NCBI RefSeq assembly: GCF_016863255.1
Contig: NZ_BOON01000044.1
Span: forward strand, 1-64,000
Source: Planosporangium mesophilum
GTDB taxonomy: Bacteria; Actinomycetota; Actinomycetes; Mycobacteriales; Micromonosporaceae
DNA: 64,000 nucleotides
Reading direction: 5' to 3'
Positions within the stretch are counted from its first letter, which is position 1, and each line of letters starts with the position of its first letter. Below are positions 20,907 through 28,656 of the stretch, piece after piece. The notes under the pieces are model-generated. The model was given only the letters and a program-made list of their open reading frames with translations, had not been told where the DNA came from and did not search any database. The translations under genes and the position numbers were made by a program.

Positions 20907-21098
20907 ATGGCTTCTGCGGCATCCGACTCCTCCCTCGGTGGCCAGTCCGTACCGGACGGGCACCTCCCGGTGACCGAGCTCCTGTCCGACCGGGCCGCCT
21001 CCAACTCCCCGTTCGGCGACGATCAGACGTTCCCGCTGCCGGTCAGCTCCCTGGTCTACCTGCACCCCACGGAGAACCCGTGGGCCAGGGAGCACTGA
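20907..21098 (+). CDS. Small hypothetical protein overlapping the HAD gene
   Basis: A 63-residue frame with its own ribosome-binding site (AAAGGA, seven bases before ATG 20907) and a stop 19 bases inside the next gene. That pattern indicates translational coupling. The sequence is Ser/Pro/Leu-rich with PDGHLPVTELLSDRAASNSP and FPLPVSSLVYLHPTENPW. It has no signal peptide, cysteine motif or membrane helix. I do not recognise it. The spacing and coupling make it more credible than a chance frame. Confidence 0.5.
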   Translation: MASAASDSSLGGQSVPDGHLPVTELLSDRAASNSPFGDDQTFPLPVSSLVYLHPTENPWAREH

Positions 21099-21724
21099 CG
21101 GCCACACCGACGCCCTTGACGGTCGGCTTCGATCTTGACATGACGCTGATCGACAGCCGGCCGGGGATCGCGGCGACGTACCGGTCGGTGTCGGCGCGTA
21201 CCGGCGTGTACATCGACGTCGACGCCGTGGTGAGCCGCCTCGGGCCGCCGCTCGCGCACGAGCTGGCCAACTGGTTCCCGCCGGACCGGCTCGACGATGC
21301 GATCGCGCTCTACCGGGAGTTCTACCCGGGTGACGCGATCACGCCGACCCTGCCGCTGCCGGGTGCCGCCGAGGCGCTCGCGGCGGTACGGGCGGCCGGC
21401 GGCCGGGTCGTCGTCGTCACCGCCAAGCGGGCCGGCCTGGCCCGGCTGCACGTCGACCATCTCGGACTGCCGGTGGACGTGCTCGTCGGGGATGCCTGGG
21501 CCGACGGCAAGGCGGTCGCGCTCCGCGAGCACGGCGCGTCGATCTACGTGGGCGATCACGTCGCGGACATGGGCGCCGCCCGGACCGCGGGCGTGGTCGG
21601 CGTCGGCGTGACCACCGGCCCGTGCGACGCCGCCGCGCTCACGGCGGCCGGAGCAGCCGCGGTACTGCCCGACCTGCGTGCCTTTCCGCAGTGGTTGGAG
21701 ACCGCTCGGATCTCGGTTGGTTGA
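21080..21724 (+). CDS. HAD-superfamily phosphatase
   Basis: About 214 residues. HAD motif I is GFDLDMTLIDS near the N-terminus. The helical cap covers roughly residues 25-95. Motif II is VVVVTAKR, and motifs III/IV lie in GKAVALREH and IYVGDHVADMGAARTAG. This is the phosphoglycolate phosphatase-like (Gph) arrangement; substrate not determinable. GTG 21080 has GGAGA just upstream. The frame is open further upstream, but that extension overlaps the small gene at 20907 and the inverted repeat. Followed by the cold-shock gene on the same strand. Confidence 0.88.
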   Translation: MGQGALTATPTPLTVGFDLDMTLIDSRPGIAATYRSVSARTGVYIDVDAVVSRLGPPLAHELANWFPPDRLDDAIALYREFYPGDAITPTLPLPGAAEALAAVRAAGGRVVVVTAKRAGLARLHVDHLGLPVDVLVGDAWADGKAVALREHGASIYVGDHVADMGAARTAGVVGVGVTTGPCDAAALTAAGAAAVLPDLRAFPQWLETARISVG

Positions 21725-21782
21725 CTGGCCCCGACTGGTTAGCCTTGTCTCGTGTGCCCGGTCTGGTGACGGGCGGGGCGGT

Positions 21783-21821
21783 TGTCTCTTCGAAACAGAA
21801 GACTGTCTCTTCGAACAGAAG
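21783..21821 (+). repeat. Tandem near-identical leader repeats before the cold-shock gene
   Basis: TGTCTCTTCGAAACAGAAG (21783-21801) and TGTCTCTTCGAACAGAAG (21804-21821) differ by one A. Each contains an inverted TGT...ACA core that could fold as a small hairpin. They end 13 bases before the cold-shock GTG, in a locally AT-richer stretch. They are likely part of the 5' leader and could affect mRNA stability or translation. Confidence 0.6.
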
Positions 21822-21834
21822 CTGAGGGCGAGCG

Positions 21835-22221
21835 GTGCCGACGGGGCGTGTGAAGTGGTACGACACGGATAAGGGCTTCGGTTTCCTTACCCGTGACGAC
21901 GGCGGCGACGTGTTCGTGCACAAGGCCGCCCTGCCGACCGGTGTGACCGACCTCAAGGCCGGGCAGCGGGTCGAATTCGGCGTCGTGGAGAGCCGCAAGG
22001 GCAACCAGGCGCTCCAGGTGAAGGTGCTGGACGCCCCGCCGTCCGTGACGGAGCTGCGGCGTCGGCCGGCCGAGGAGCTGCACGGCCTCATCGAGGACAT
22101 GATCAAGGTCCTCGAGGTGAAGGTGCAGCCCGAGCTGCGGCGCGGCCGCTTCCCCGACAAGAAGAACTCCCGCGTGATCGCGGAGGCCGTCCACGCGGTC
22201 GCCCGCGAGCTGGAGATCTAA
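21835..22221 (+). CDS. Cold-shock domain protein with C-terminal extension
   Basis: A 128-residue protein. The first about 67 residues are a canonical cold-shock domain, with RNP1 [10 protein letters not shown] and RNP2 VFVHKAAL motifs. The remainder is a charged helical tail ([39 protein letters not shown]). This two-part architecture matches actinobacterial CspB (Rv0871-type). It probably acts as an RNA chaperone. GTG 21835 begins [17 protein letters not shown], with only a weak GAGGGCGAG upstream. Two near-identical leader repeats precede it and a 17-bp-arm terminator follows. Confidence 0.92.
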   Translation: MPTGRVKWYDTDKGFGFLTRDDGGDVFVHKAALPTGVTDLKAGQRVEFGVVESRKGNQALQVKVLDAPPSVTELRRRPAEELHGLIEDMIKVLEVKVQPELRRGRFPDKKNSRVIAEAVHAVARELEI

Positions 22222-22271
22222 TGATCACGGAAGTCTGGTGTCGTCATGGCCGCCCCAGACTTCCGTGATCA
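22222..22271. terminator. Bidirectional hairpin between the cold-shock gene and mqnD
   Basis: Perfect 17-bp arms (22222-22238 with 22255-22271) start with TGATCACGGAAGTC. It begins directly at the cold-shock stop and lies 18 bases from the mqnD stop, between convergent genes. Confidence 0.85.
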
Positions 22272-22289
22272 CGGCAAAACCGGCGTGGT

Positions 22290-23111
22290 TCAGCGCAGTG
22301 AGTTGGCGAGGGCTGGCGTGAGACCGGCCTCGGCGGCGCGGCCGAGCAGCGCCTCGACCGCGGCGTACCCGTCCTCACCCAGGTTCGCGGTGAAGTCGTT
22401 GACGTAGAGCGCGATGTGCTGGCTCGCCACGGCCGGCTCCAGCTCCTGGGCGTGCGCCAGCACGTACTCCTGGGTCGCCTCGGGGTCCGCCCAGGCCGCG
22501 TGCACCGACTCGCGTACCCACGTCGCGGCCTCGGCCGGGTCCACGACGCCACGGCGGGCCAGGATCGCACCGAGCGGGATCGGCAGCCCGGTGTCGCGCT
22601 CCCACCAGTCACCGAGATCGACGAGGGCGTGCAGCCCGTGCCGGTGGTACGTGAACCGCGCCTCGTGGATCACCAGCCCGGCGTCGTACTTCCCGGCCGC
22701 CACTCCCGGCATGATCTCGTGGAACGGCACGACCTTGACGTTCGCCGGCTCGGCGCCGGCGGACCAGAGCCGCATCAGCAGGTACGCCGTGGTGCGGTCG
22801 CCCGGCACGGCCACGGTGCGGCCGGCGAGGTCGGGGGTGGCCTCGGGGTCGCGTACCAGGACCAGTGGCCCGCAGCCGCGCCCCAGCGCCCCGCCACAGG
22901 GCAGCAGGGCGTACTTGTCCAGCAGCCAGGGCAGCGCCGCGTAGCTCACCTTCACCAGGTCGTACGTGCCCTTCGCCGCCGCCATGTTGGTGACGTCGAC
23001 GTCCGCGTACGTCACGTCCACCGGGGGCGCGCCCGGCACCAGGCCGTGGACGAGCGCGTGGAAGACGAACGTGTCGTTAGGGCAGGGCGAGATCGCGAGA
23101 GAAAGCGTCAC
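22290..23111 (-). CDS. mqnD: 1,4-dihydroxy-6-naphthoate synthase
   Basis: About 273 residues starting VTLSLAISPCPNDTFVFHAL, the hallmark N-terminus of MqnD. The body has a periplasmic-binding-protein-like fold with VKVSYAALPWLL and GLVIHEARFTYHRHGLHALV. It converts cyclic dehypoxanthine futalosine to 1,4-dihydroxy-6-naphthoate in the futalosine route to menaquinone. GTG 23111 overlaps the mqnB stop (GTGA), so the two are translationally coupled. Its presence with mqnB indicates menaquinone is made by the futalosine rather than the classical MenFDHCEBA route. Confidence 0.95.
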   Translation of the reverse strand: MTLSLAISPCPNDTFVFHALVHGLVPGAPPVDVTYADVDVTNMAAAKGTYDLVKVSYAALPWLLDKYALLPCGGALGRGCGPLVLVRDPEATPDLAGRTVAVPGDRTTAYLLMRLWSAGAEPANVKVVPFHEIMPGVAAGKYDAGLVIHEARFTYHRHGLHALVDLGDWWERDTGLPIPLGAILARRGVVDPAEAATWVRESVHAAWADPEATQEYVLAHAQELEPAVASQHIALYVNDFTANLGEDGYAAVEALLGRAAEAGLTPALANSLR

Positions 23112-23776
23112 GGCGTCAACTCTGCCAGGCACGCAATCGCTTTGCTCAACCCCTCCAACGCGTCCCCGATCCGCCACGCGGCACGGTCCCGGGGACCGAC
23201 GGCGTTCGATATCGTCCGTAGCTCCCCGAACGCGACGCCGACCTGCGCCGCCGCCGTGGCGACCCCGAATCCCTCCATCGCCTCGGCCACCGCGTCGGGG
23301 TGGCGGGCCAACAAGTCGCGGGTACCGGCGAGGGTGCCGGTCACCGTCGAGACGGTGAGCACCGGCCCGACGGCCGCGTCCGGCAGGGCGGCGGTCAGGG
23401 CGGCGAGCAGGCCCGGGTCGGCGGCCACGGTCGCGCTGCCGAAGCCGAGCTCGTCGAGGCCGAGGAAGCCCTCCGGCGAGTCGGCGCCCAGGTCGGCGGC
23501 GACGCTGGCGGTGGCGATCGCCGCGCCGCCGACCGGTACGCCGATGCCGCCGCCCACGCCGGCCGACAGCACCGCGTCGAAGCGCCCCAGGGCCAGTACC
23601 CGCGCTGTGGTCGCCGCCGCGGCGGCGGTACCGACGCCGCCGACCTCGACCACGATGGTGCTGTCGGCGCCGTTCTCGGCGGTGACGCCCGCTAGGTCGA
23701 GCCCGCGCAGGACCGCCTGTCGCTCCGGCTCCACGGCGGTCACGACGAGGATCCGGCGGTGGCCGAGAAAGCTCAC
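23108..23776 (-). CDS. mqnB: Futalosine hydrolase
   Basis: About 222 residues of the MTA/SAH nucleosidase (PNP_UDP_1) superfamily. It starts ILVVTAVEPERQAVLRGL. A Gly-rich ribose/phosphate-binding region VLSAGVGGGIG and the conserved AEAMEGFGVATAAAQ (Glu-Met-Glu) follow. Near the end ELRTISNAVGPRDRAAWRI carries the catalytic-Asp position seen as Asn or Asp in this branch. It releases hypoxanthine from futalosine. GTG 23776 overlaps the stop of the preceding MFS gene (GTGA), and its own stop overlaps mqnD, giving a tight MFS-mqnB-mqnD operon. Confidence 0.93.
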   Translation of the reverse strand: MSFLGHRRILVVTAVEPERQAVLRGLDLAGVTAENGADSTIVVEVGGVGTAAAAATTARVLALGRFDAVLSAGVGGGIGVPVGGAAIATASVAADLGADSPEGFLGLDELGFGSATVAADPGLLAALTAALPDAAVGPVLTVSTVTGTLAGTRDLLARHPDAVAEAMEGFGVATAAAQVGVAFGELRTISNAVGPRDRAAWRIGDALEGLSKAIACLAELTP

Positions 23777-25440
23777 GAATCGTCCTTGAGATCGAGGGTC
23801 GGGTCGGTGCCGGACGGCCGGTACAGGTGGTAACCGGCCGGCGGGTCCGGCTCCGACTGTACGAGGGTCCGCGTCGTGGCCGGGTCGGGTACCGCCCCCG
23901 GTGCCGGCTCGGGCGGGGTGGCGAGCGTGATGGACTCGTCGGCGGTGCGGCCGGGGTCGGCGGCGCGGTCGGGATCGGCGGTGCGGCTGAGATCGGCGGT
24001 GCGGCCGGGGTCGGCGGTGCGGCTGAGATCGGCGGTGCGGCCGGGGTCGGCGGCGCGGTCGGGATCGGCGGTGGCCGGTTCCTCGGACGCGGGCTGGCCG
24101 CGCAGCAGCTCCCGGCGCAGCCGTCCGGCCGCCAGCACGGCCCGTACCAGGCCGAGCGCGAGGAACGCGGCGAGCGCGCCGAGGCCGACCCTGCCGCCGA
24201 CCGGGATCAGCCCCAGCGCACCGCCGGCGACCCAGGCCATCATGAGCAGCGTTTCCGAGTGGGCGAAGGCGCTCCCGCGTACCCGTTCCGGGATCCGCTC
24301 GGAGATCACCGCGTCGACGGCGAGCTTGGCCAGGCCGCTGCCGACCGCGGTGACCAGACAGAGCGCGGCGACGACGAGCAGGTTGTACCCGACGACCGCG
24401 ACCGCTCCGGCGAGCGCTACGGCGAGGATCGCGCCGGCCTGGAGCAGCGCCGGGCGTCGCAGGCGCAGCGTGGTACCGACCGCGGTGGCGACGAAGGAGC
24501 CCAGCCCCAGCGCTCCGGCGACCACCGCGATCGCCGTGGTGGCGGTCGGAGTCCACCCGAGCAGCCCGGTCGGCAGGTCGCCGGCGCGGATCGCGAAGGC
24601 GAGGTACAGGGTCAGGAAGCCGTACGTGGCGCGGAGGGTGGCGCTCCCGGCGAGGCTCGCCAGGACCAGGCGGCCGGAGAGCACCTTGGCGCCCTTGTGT
24701 CCGGCCGGCTGCAGCAGGCGCGGGACCATCTCGGGCGGCTGGGAGTCCGCCCGGGGCGGCAGGCGGAGCGCGACGACCATGCCGTACCCGAACACGATCA
24801 TCGACACGCGCAGCGGCCAGGCCGGACCGAACCAGGCGGCGGCGAGTCCGATCGGCGCGATGACGGCGCCCGCGACCGTACCGAAGACCGACGCCCGGGC
24901 GCCCGCCTCGGACAGGCCGAGCCCTGCCGGCAGGACGCGGGGGACCGCCGCGCTGCGGGCCACCCCGTACGCCCGCGACAGCACGAGCATGCCGAAGGCG
25001 GCCGGGTAGAGCGTGTAGCCGCCGATGTGCTCCGAGATCATGTACGCCAGGAAGAAGCGGCCCAGCATGGTCAGGGCCAACGCGTACCGTCGGCCGTGGC
25101 GGAACCGGTCGAGCACCGGACCCACGACCGGCGCCAGCAGCGCGAAAGGCAGCATCGTGACCAGCAGGTAGAGCGCCACCCGACCGCGTGCCTCGCCCAC
25201 CGGGACGTTGAAGAAGATGGTGCCGGCCAGCCCGATCGCGATCAGGGTGTCGCCGGCGCAGGAGGCGGCGTGCAGGTCGAGCAGGCGCATCATCCCGGCC
25301 TCGCCGGCGGCGCCGCGCTGCCGGGCCACCAGGACGTTCCGAACGACGAACCGCCCCGTCCGTACGCCCGTGCCGGCCAGCCGCCTGGTGGCGAACAGGG
25401 CCAGGATCGCGGACCGGCCGAGGGTACGCACTACCGACAT
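23773..25440 (-). CDS. MFS transporter coupled to the futalosine genes, with repeat-rich tail
   Basis: About 555 residues. Roughly residues 60-440 carry about 12 hydrophobic helices with an MFS loop (VVGPVLDRFRHGRRYALALT). The C-terminal about 110 residues are hydrophilic and repetitive (units such as RTADPG and RTADLS). The ATG at 25440 is taken as start; ATG 25449 would add three residues. The stop overlaps mqnB. It resembles the mycobacterial MFS protein Rv0876c in position. Substrate unknown; coupling to mqnB/mqnD could suggest movement of a futalosine intermediate or product, or simple operon coexistence. Confidence 0.85.
   Translation of the reverse strand: MSVVRTLGRSAILALFATRRLAGTGVRTGRFVVRNVLVARQRGAAGEAGMMRLLDLHAASCAGDTLIAIGLAGTIFFNVPVGEARGRVALYLLVTMLPFALLAPVVGPVLDRFRHGRRYALALTMLGRFFLAYMISEHIGGYTLYPAAFGMLVLSRAYGVARSAAVPRVLPAGLGLSEAGARASVFGTVAGAVIAPIGLAAAWFGPAWPLRVSMIVFGYGMVVALRLPPRADSQPPEMVPRLLQPAGHKGAKVLSGRLVLASLAGSATLRATYGFLTLYLAFAIRAGDLPTGLLGWTPTATTAIAVVAGALGLGSFVATAVGTTLRLRRPALLQAGAILAVALAGAVAVVGYNLLVVAALCLVTAVGSGLAKLAVDAVISERIPERVRGSAFAHSETLLMMAWVAGGALGLIPVGGRVGLGALAAFLALGLVRAVLAAGRLRRELLRGQPASEEPATADPDRAADPGRTADLSRTADPGRTADLSRTADPDRAADPGRTADESITLATPPEPAPGAVPDPATTRTLVQSEPDPPAGYHLYRPSGTDPTLDLKDDS
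23942..24067 (-). repeat. 18-bp coding minisatellite in the MFS C-terminal tail
   Basis: Seven contiguous 18-bp units of three variants (A ending CCGGGGTCG, B TCGGGATCG, C CTGAGATCG on the plus strand) are arranged A-B-C-A-C-A-B. They encode six-residue repeats in the tail of the transporter. Copy number probably differs between strains. Confidence 0.9.
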
Positions 25441-25557
25441 GCCCACCATCCTGAACCATCGGGACGACCCGGCGCGCCGTCGAAAGGGTGATGCGGTGGG
25501 GTGATCCGATGCCCTGTCGATGGCGTGAAGTCGAGGATGTTGAGGCAGAATAGTCGG

Positions 25558-26328
25558 GTGACAAGGGCAGTTAGCAAGGCGACCGCGCGCGCGGCGAAGT
25601 TGGACGCCACATGTGCGGACGCAATCGGCGAGGCGCGCTCCGCGTTGTCGGAAGTGGATCCGGACCACGTCGGCGAGCATCTGGAGGCGTTCGCCGAGGG
25701 CGAACGCGTGGTGACGCACCTCTTCGACTGCCGCCTGCCCGGTTACCGCGGCTGGCGCTGGGCCGTGACCGTCACCCGGGTCCCCCGCAGCCGGCACGTG
25801 ACCATCTCCGAAGCGGCGCTGCTCCCGGGCCCCGACGCGCTGCTGGCCCCCAGGTGGGTGCCGTGGCAGGAGCGGCTGCGCCCCGGTGACCTGGGCGTGG
25901 GTGACCTGCTGGTGACCGGCGCCGACGACGATCGCCTGGTCCCTGGCTACCAGCAGTCCGACGACCCGGCGGTCGAGGAGACGTCCTGGGAACTCGGGCT
26001 CGGCCGTTCGCGGGTGATGTCCCGTGAGGGTCGCGCCGACACCGCCCAGCGGTGGTACGAAGGCGACCGCGGGCCGGACGCGCCGATCTCGGTGGCCGCG
26101 CCGCGCACCGCCCGCTGCGGCGGCTGCGGCTTCTTCCTGCCCCTCGCCGGTTCGATGCGGCAGACGTTCGGCGTCTGCGCCAACATGTACGCGGCCGACG
26201 ACGGCCGGGTCGTCACCGTCGACCACGGCTGCGGCGCGCACTCCGAGGTGCTCGGCGGGTCCGGCAACAGCTCGGTGGACGAGTTGCCCACCGTGTACGA
26301 CGACAGCGAGGTCGAGGAAGTCGACTGA
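25558..26328 (+). CDS. DUF3027-family protein
   Basis: About 256 residues. The start region MTRAVSKATARAAKLDATCAD is followed by GYRGWRWAVTVTRVPRSRHVT and LLAPRWVPWQERLRPGDLG. A zinc-ribbon-like pair CGGCGFFLPL...FGVCANMYAADDGRVV and DHGCGAHSE follow, and the tail is acidic. This matches the actinobacterial DUF3027 family in sequence and in location near MFS, DUF2530 and serC. Function unknown; the paired cysteines suggest metal binding. GTG 25558 is chosen because upstream codons are less biased; an ATG at 25537 is possible. No good ribosome-binding site is seen. Confidence 0.82.
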   Translation: MTRAVSKATARAAKLDATCADAIGEARSALSEVDPDHVGEHLEAFAEGERVVTHLFDCRLPGYRGWRWAVTVTRVPRSRHVTISEAALLPGPDALLAPRWVPWQERLRPGDLGVGDLLVTGADDDRLVPGYQQSDDPAVEETSWELGLGRSRVMSREGRADTAQRWYEGDRGPDAPISVAAPRTARCGGCGFFLPLAGSMRQTFGVCANMYAADDGRVVTVDHGCGAHSEVLGGSGNSSVDELPTVYDDSEVEEVD

Positions 26329-26352
26329 CCTGTCGGTCGGGGCCTACCGCGT

Positions 26353-26655
26353 CTACCGGCCGAGCCGGTGGCGCCGGTTGGCGTCATGCTTGATCATCAC
26401 TGCCAGACCGGGGAAGCCCCAGAGGAACCCGGCCAGGCAGATCGCAAGCCAGTCGCCGTGGCCGTTGGCCTCCAGCGTGTCGCGGAACGGCAGCAACGCG
26501 AGGCCGACCACGGCCCAGAGCACTATGCCGCCGATGGCGAACGGCACCATCGGCGGATCGAGCGCGGCGAGCCGCGGCGCGGGCGGGGCCTGGGCGCCGT
26601 CGGGCGGCTGCGGCTCTTCGCTGGTCGGCACGGCGTCAGGGTACGCCGTGAGCAC
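26353..26655 (-). CDS. DUF2530-family small membrane protein
   Basis: About 100 residues. A Pro-rich cytoplasmic head is followed by two hydrophobic helices (PFAIGGIVLWAVVGLALLPF and DWLAICLAGFLWGFPGLAVM). A basic tail HDANRRHRLGR ends the protein. The two-helix layout and context, between DUF3027 and MarR, fit DUF2530. The start is uncertain: GTG 26655 is used, and GTG 26679 would add eight residues. The gene is divergent from the MarR gene and may share its control region. Function unknown. Confidence 0.75.
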   Translation of the reverse strand: MLTAYPDAVPTSEEPQPPDGAQAPPAPRLAALDPPMVPFAIGGIVLWAVVGLALLPFRDTLEANGHGDWLAICLAGFLWGFPGLAVMIKHDANRRHRLGR

Positions 26656-26691
26656 CGCATGATCCGTGAGTGCCCTCACAAAAACATATCT

Positions 26692-26717
26692 TTAGCTAAG
26701 CTCATTAGTTAAGCTAA
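26692..26717. promoter_or_regulatory. AT-rich operator-like repeats upstream of the MarR gene
   Basis: The palindrome TTAGCTAA (26692-26699) and near-palindrome TTAAGCTAA (26709-26717) contain direct repeats TAAGCT 13 bases apart. They lie in a stretch of unusually low GC between divergent genes. MarR proteins commonly bind such paired palindromic half-sites over their own promoter. Autoregulation of the MarR-MFS pair is inferred. Confidence 0.6.
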
Positions 26718-26722
26718 CGATT

Positions 26723-27157
26723 GTGACGGTACGCATGGCGTCGAGCGAGAAGGTCGCCGCCTTGCTGCGCGACGCGATCGCGCGGCTCAACCGTCGGCTG
26801 CGCCAGACCAGGCCGCTCGGGGACCTGACACAGAGTCAGCTCTCCGCGCTCACCAGCCTGGATCTTGCGGGCGCGCTCACGCCCCGTGAGCTGGCAGACG
26901 CCGAACGGGTACGGCCGCCGACCATGACGAGGATCGTCAGCCGGTTGGAGGAGCGGGGGCTGCTTCAGCGCATCCCGCATCCCACCGACGGGCGGCAGGT
27001 GATCCTGTCCGCGACCGAGTCGGGCCGTTCGGTGCTCGCCGCCAACAGGCGGGCCCGCGACGCCTGGCTGGGCAGTCAGATCGCGGCGCTCAGCGACGAG
27101 GAGCGGGAGACGCTCCGGCGGGCGGCGCACATCGTCGACCGGATAAGTAGGGCCTGA
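26723..27157 (+). CDS. MarR-family transcriptional regulator
   Basis: A 144-residue winged-helix regulator. Helices LLRDAIARLNRRLRQTRPLG form the dimer region. The recognition part LTPRELADAERVRPPTMTRIVSRLEERGLL and wing PTDGRQVILSATESG are clear MarR signatures. GTG 26723 or ATG 26735 may be the start; neither has a clear Shine-Dalgarno. It is divergent from DUF2530 and 54 bases before an MFS transporter, the usual arrangement for a drug or solute exporter and its repressor. Confidence 0.92.
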   Translation: MTVRMASSEKVAALLRDAIARLNRRLRQTRPLGDLTQSQLSALTSLDLAGALTPRELADAERVRPPTMTRIVSRLEERGLLQRIPHPTDGRQVILSATESGRSVLAANRRARDAWLGSQIAALSDEERETLRRAAHIVDRISRA

Positions 27158-27211
27158 CCGGAGAGCCAGCCGGCTGGGCCGCGAGACAACGCGGAGGAGG
27201 CGCACACCAGA

Positions 27212-28543
27212 GTGCGTTCACGGCTGAGCAACACCTTTGGGTCATTACGGGTCCGGAACTACCGGCTCTTCGCCACCGGCCAGCTGGTAAAGCTGACCGG
27301 GGTCTGGATGCAGTTCACCGCACAGGACTGGCTGGTCCTGCAGCTGTCCCACCAGCGCGCGACGGCGCTGGGTACGGTCACCGCGCTGCAGTTCCTGCCC
27401 GTACTGCTGCTGACGCTGTACGGCGGGAAGCTGGCCGACCGGTTCGACAAGCGCAAGTTGCTCATCGCGGTGAACGCCCTGTTCGCCGTGGTCGCGGGCG
27501 TACTCGGCATTCTCGTCGCGACCGGTGCGGTCGAGCTGTGGCACGTCTTCGTGGTGGCGGCCGTCAGCGGCGTGATCAACGCGATCGAGGGACCGGTACG
27601 CCAGTCGTTCGTCTCCGAGCTGGTCAACCGGGAACTGCTGCCCAACGCGCTCGCCCTCTCCGCGGCCACGTTCAACTCGGCCCGGATCATCGGTCCCGCC
27701 GTGGCCGGCGTGGCGATCGGCTGGATCGGCATGGGACCGGTCTTCCTGGCCAATGCGGTGATGTGCGTCGGGCCGCTGATCTCCTCGATCCGGATGCGCC
27801 CCGCCGAGCTGTACCGCCGCGAGCCCGGTCAGGTGGCGTCGCGCGACGCCCGCATCGTCGACGGGCTGCGTTACACCCGGCAGCGCCCGGACCTCGTCAT
27901 CCCGTTGCTGCTCGTCATGATCGTCGGGCTGTTCGGCTTCAACTTCCCGGTGACCCTCGCGGTGACCGCCACCACGGTCTTCCACGCCGGGCCGCAGTCG
28001 TTCGGGCTGCTCTCCACGGCCCTCGCCGTCGGGGCGCTCGGCGGAGCCCTGGCCGGCAGCGGCCGCCGGGCCCGGCCGTCGATCTACATCGTGCTGGTCG
28101 CGGCCCTGATGTTCGGCTCGCTGGAGACCCTGGTCGGGTTCGCGCCCACCTACCTGTCGGCGGTCGTGCTGCTGATCCCCACCGGGTTCTTCATGATCTA
28201 CTTTGCCCAGGCCGCCAACCAGCGCATCCAGCTCGGTACCGACCCGGAGTACCGGGGCCGCGTGGTGGCGCTGTACATGCTCGTCTTCCTCGGCACGACG
28301 CCGTTCGGGGCGATGATCATCGGCTGGGCGGCCGAGCAGTACGGCCCGCGCTCGGGCATGTGGATCGGTGGGCTCGCGTCGCTGGCGGCCGGCCTCGTGA
28401 TGAGCGTCGTGCACCTTCGCCGGGCCGACGCCGAGATCGGCCTGCACCTGCACCCGCGCCCGCACGTACACGTCCGCGAGCCGGCACCGGACGGGCGGGT
28501 GCTCGACTTCCGGCTGCCCGCGATCCGGCCCGCGGCCCGCTGA
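27212..28543 (+). CDS. MFS transporter of the MarR-linked pair
   Basis: A 443-residue MFS protein with about 12 helices. It starts FGSLRVRNYRLFATGQLVKL, typical of the drug-efflux-like MFS_3 (EntS-type) branch. Motif A-like GGKLADRFDKRKLLI lies after TM2, and NRELLPNALALSAATFNSAR is typical of the group. The hydrophilic tail is His-rich (LHLHPRPHVHVRE), perhaps metal-sensitive. GTG 27212 lies downstream of GGAGGAGG with somewhat long spacing. Probably exports a compound that relieves MarR repression; substrate unknown. Confidence 0.88.
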   Translation: MRSRLSNTFGSLRVRNYRLFATGQLVKLTGVWMQFTAQDWLVLQLSHQRATALGTVTALQFLPVLLLTLYGGKLADRFDKRKLLIAVNALFAVVAGVLGILVATGAVELWHVFVVAAVSGVINAIEGPVRQSFVSELVNRELLPNALALSAATFNSARIIGPAVAGVAIGWIGMGPVFLANAVMCVGPLISSIRMRPAELYRREPGQVASRDARIVDGLRYTRQRPDLVIPLLLVMIVGLFGFNFPVTLAVTATTVFHAGPQSFGLLSTALAVGALGGALAGSGRRARPSIYIVLVAALMFGSLETLVGFAPTYLSAVVLLIPTGFFMIYFAQAANQRIQLGTDPEYRGRVVALYMLVFLGTTPFGAMIIGWAAEQYGPRSGMWIGGLASLAAGLVMSVVHLRRADAEIGLHLHPRPHVHVREPAPDGRVLDFRLPAIRPAAR

Positions 28544-28656
28544 CCGAGCGTTCCTGAGGGGGTGCGGCGTCCACAGTGGTGGCAGCCGCCCCCGCCCACG
28601 CATAGCCTCGGGGTTGTGGCGCTGCTGTGCTTCCCCGGACCCGTCGTGGACCCGTC

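Noticed and set aside
20807-21079. N-terminal extension of the HAD phosphatase from 20807
   Set aside because: The upstream part runs through the inverted repeat at 20809-20856 and overlaps a better small gene; HAD motif I needs no such extension.
23942-24067. CRISPR-like or regulatory repeat array
   Set aside because: Eighteen-bp units lie in frame in the MFS tail with no spacers.
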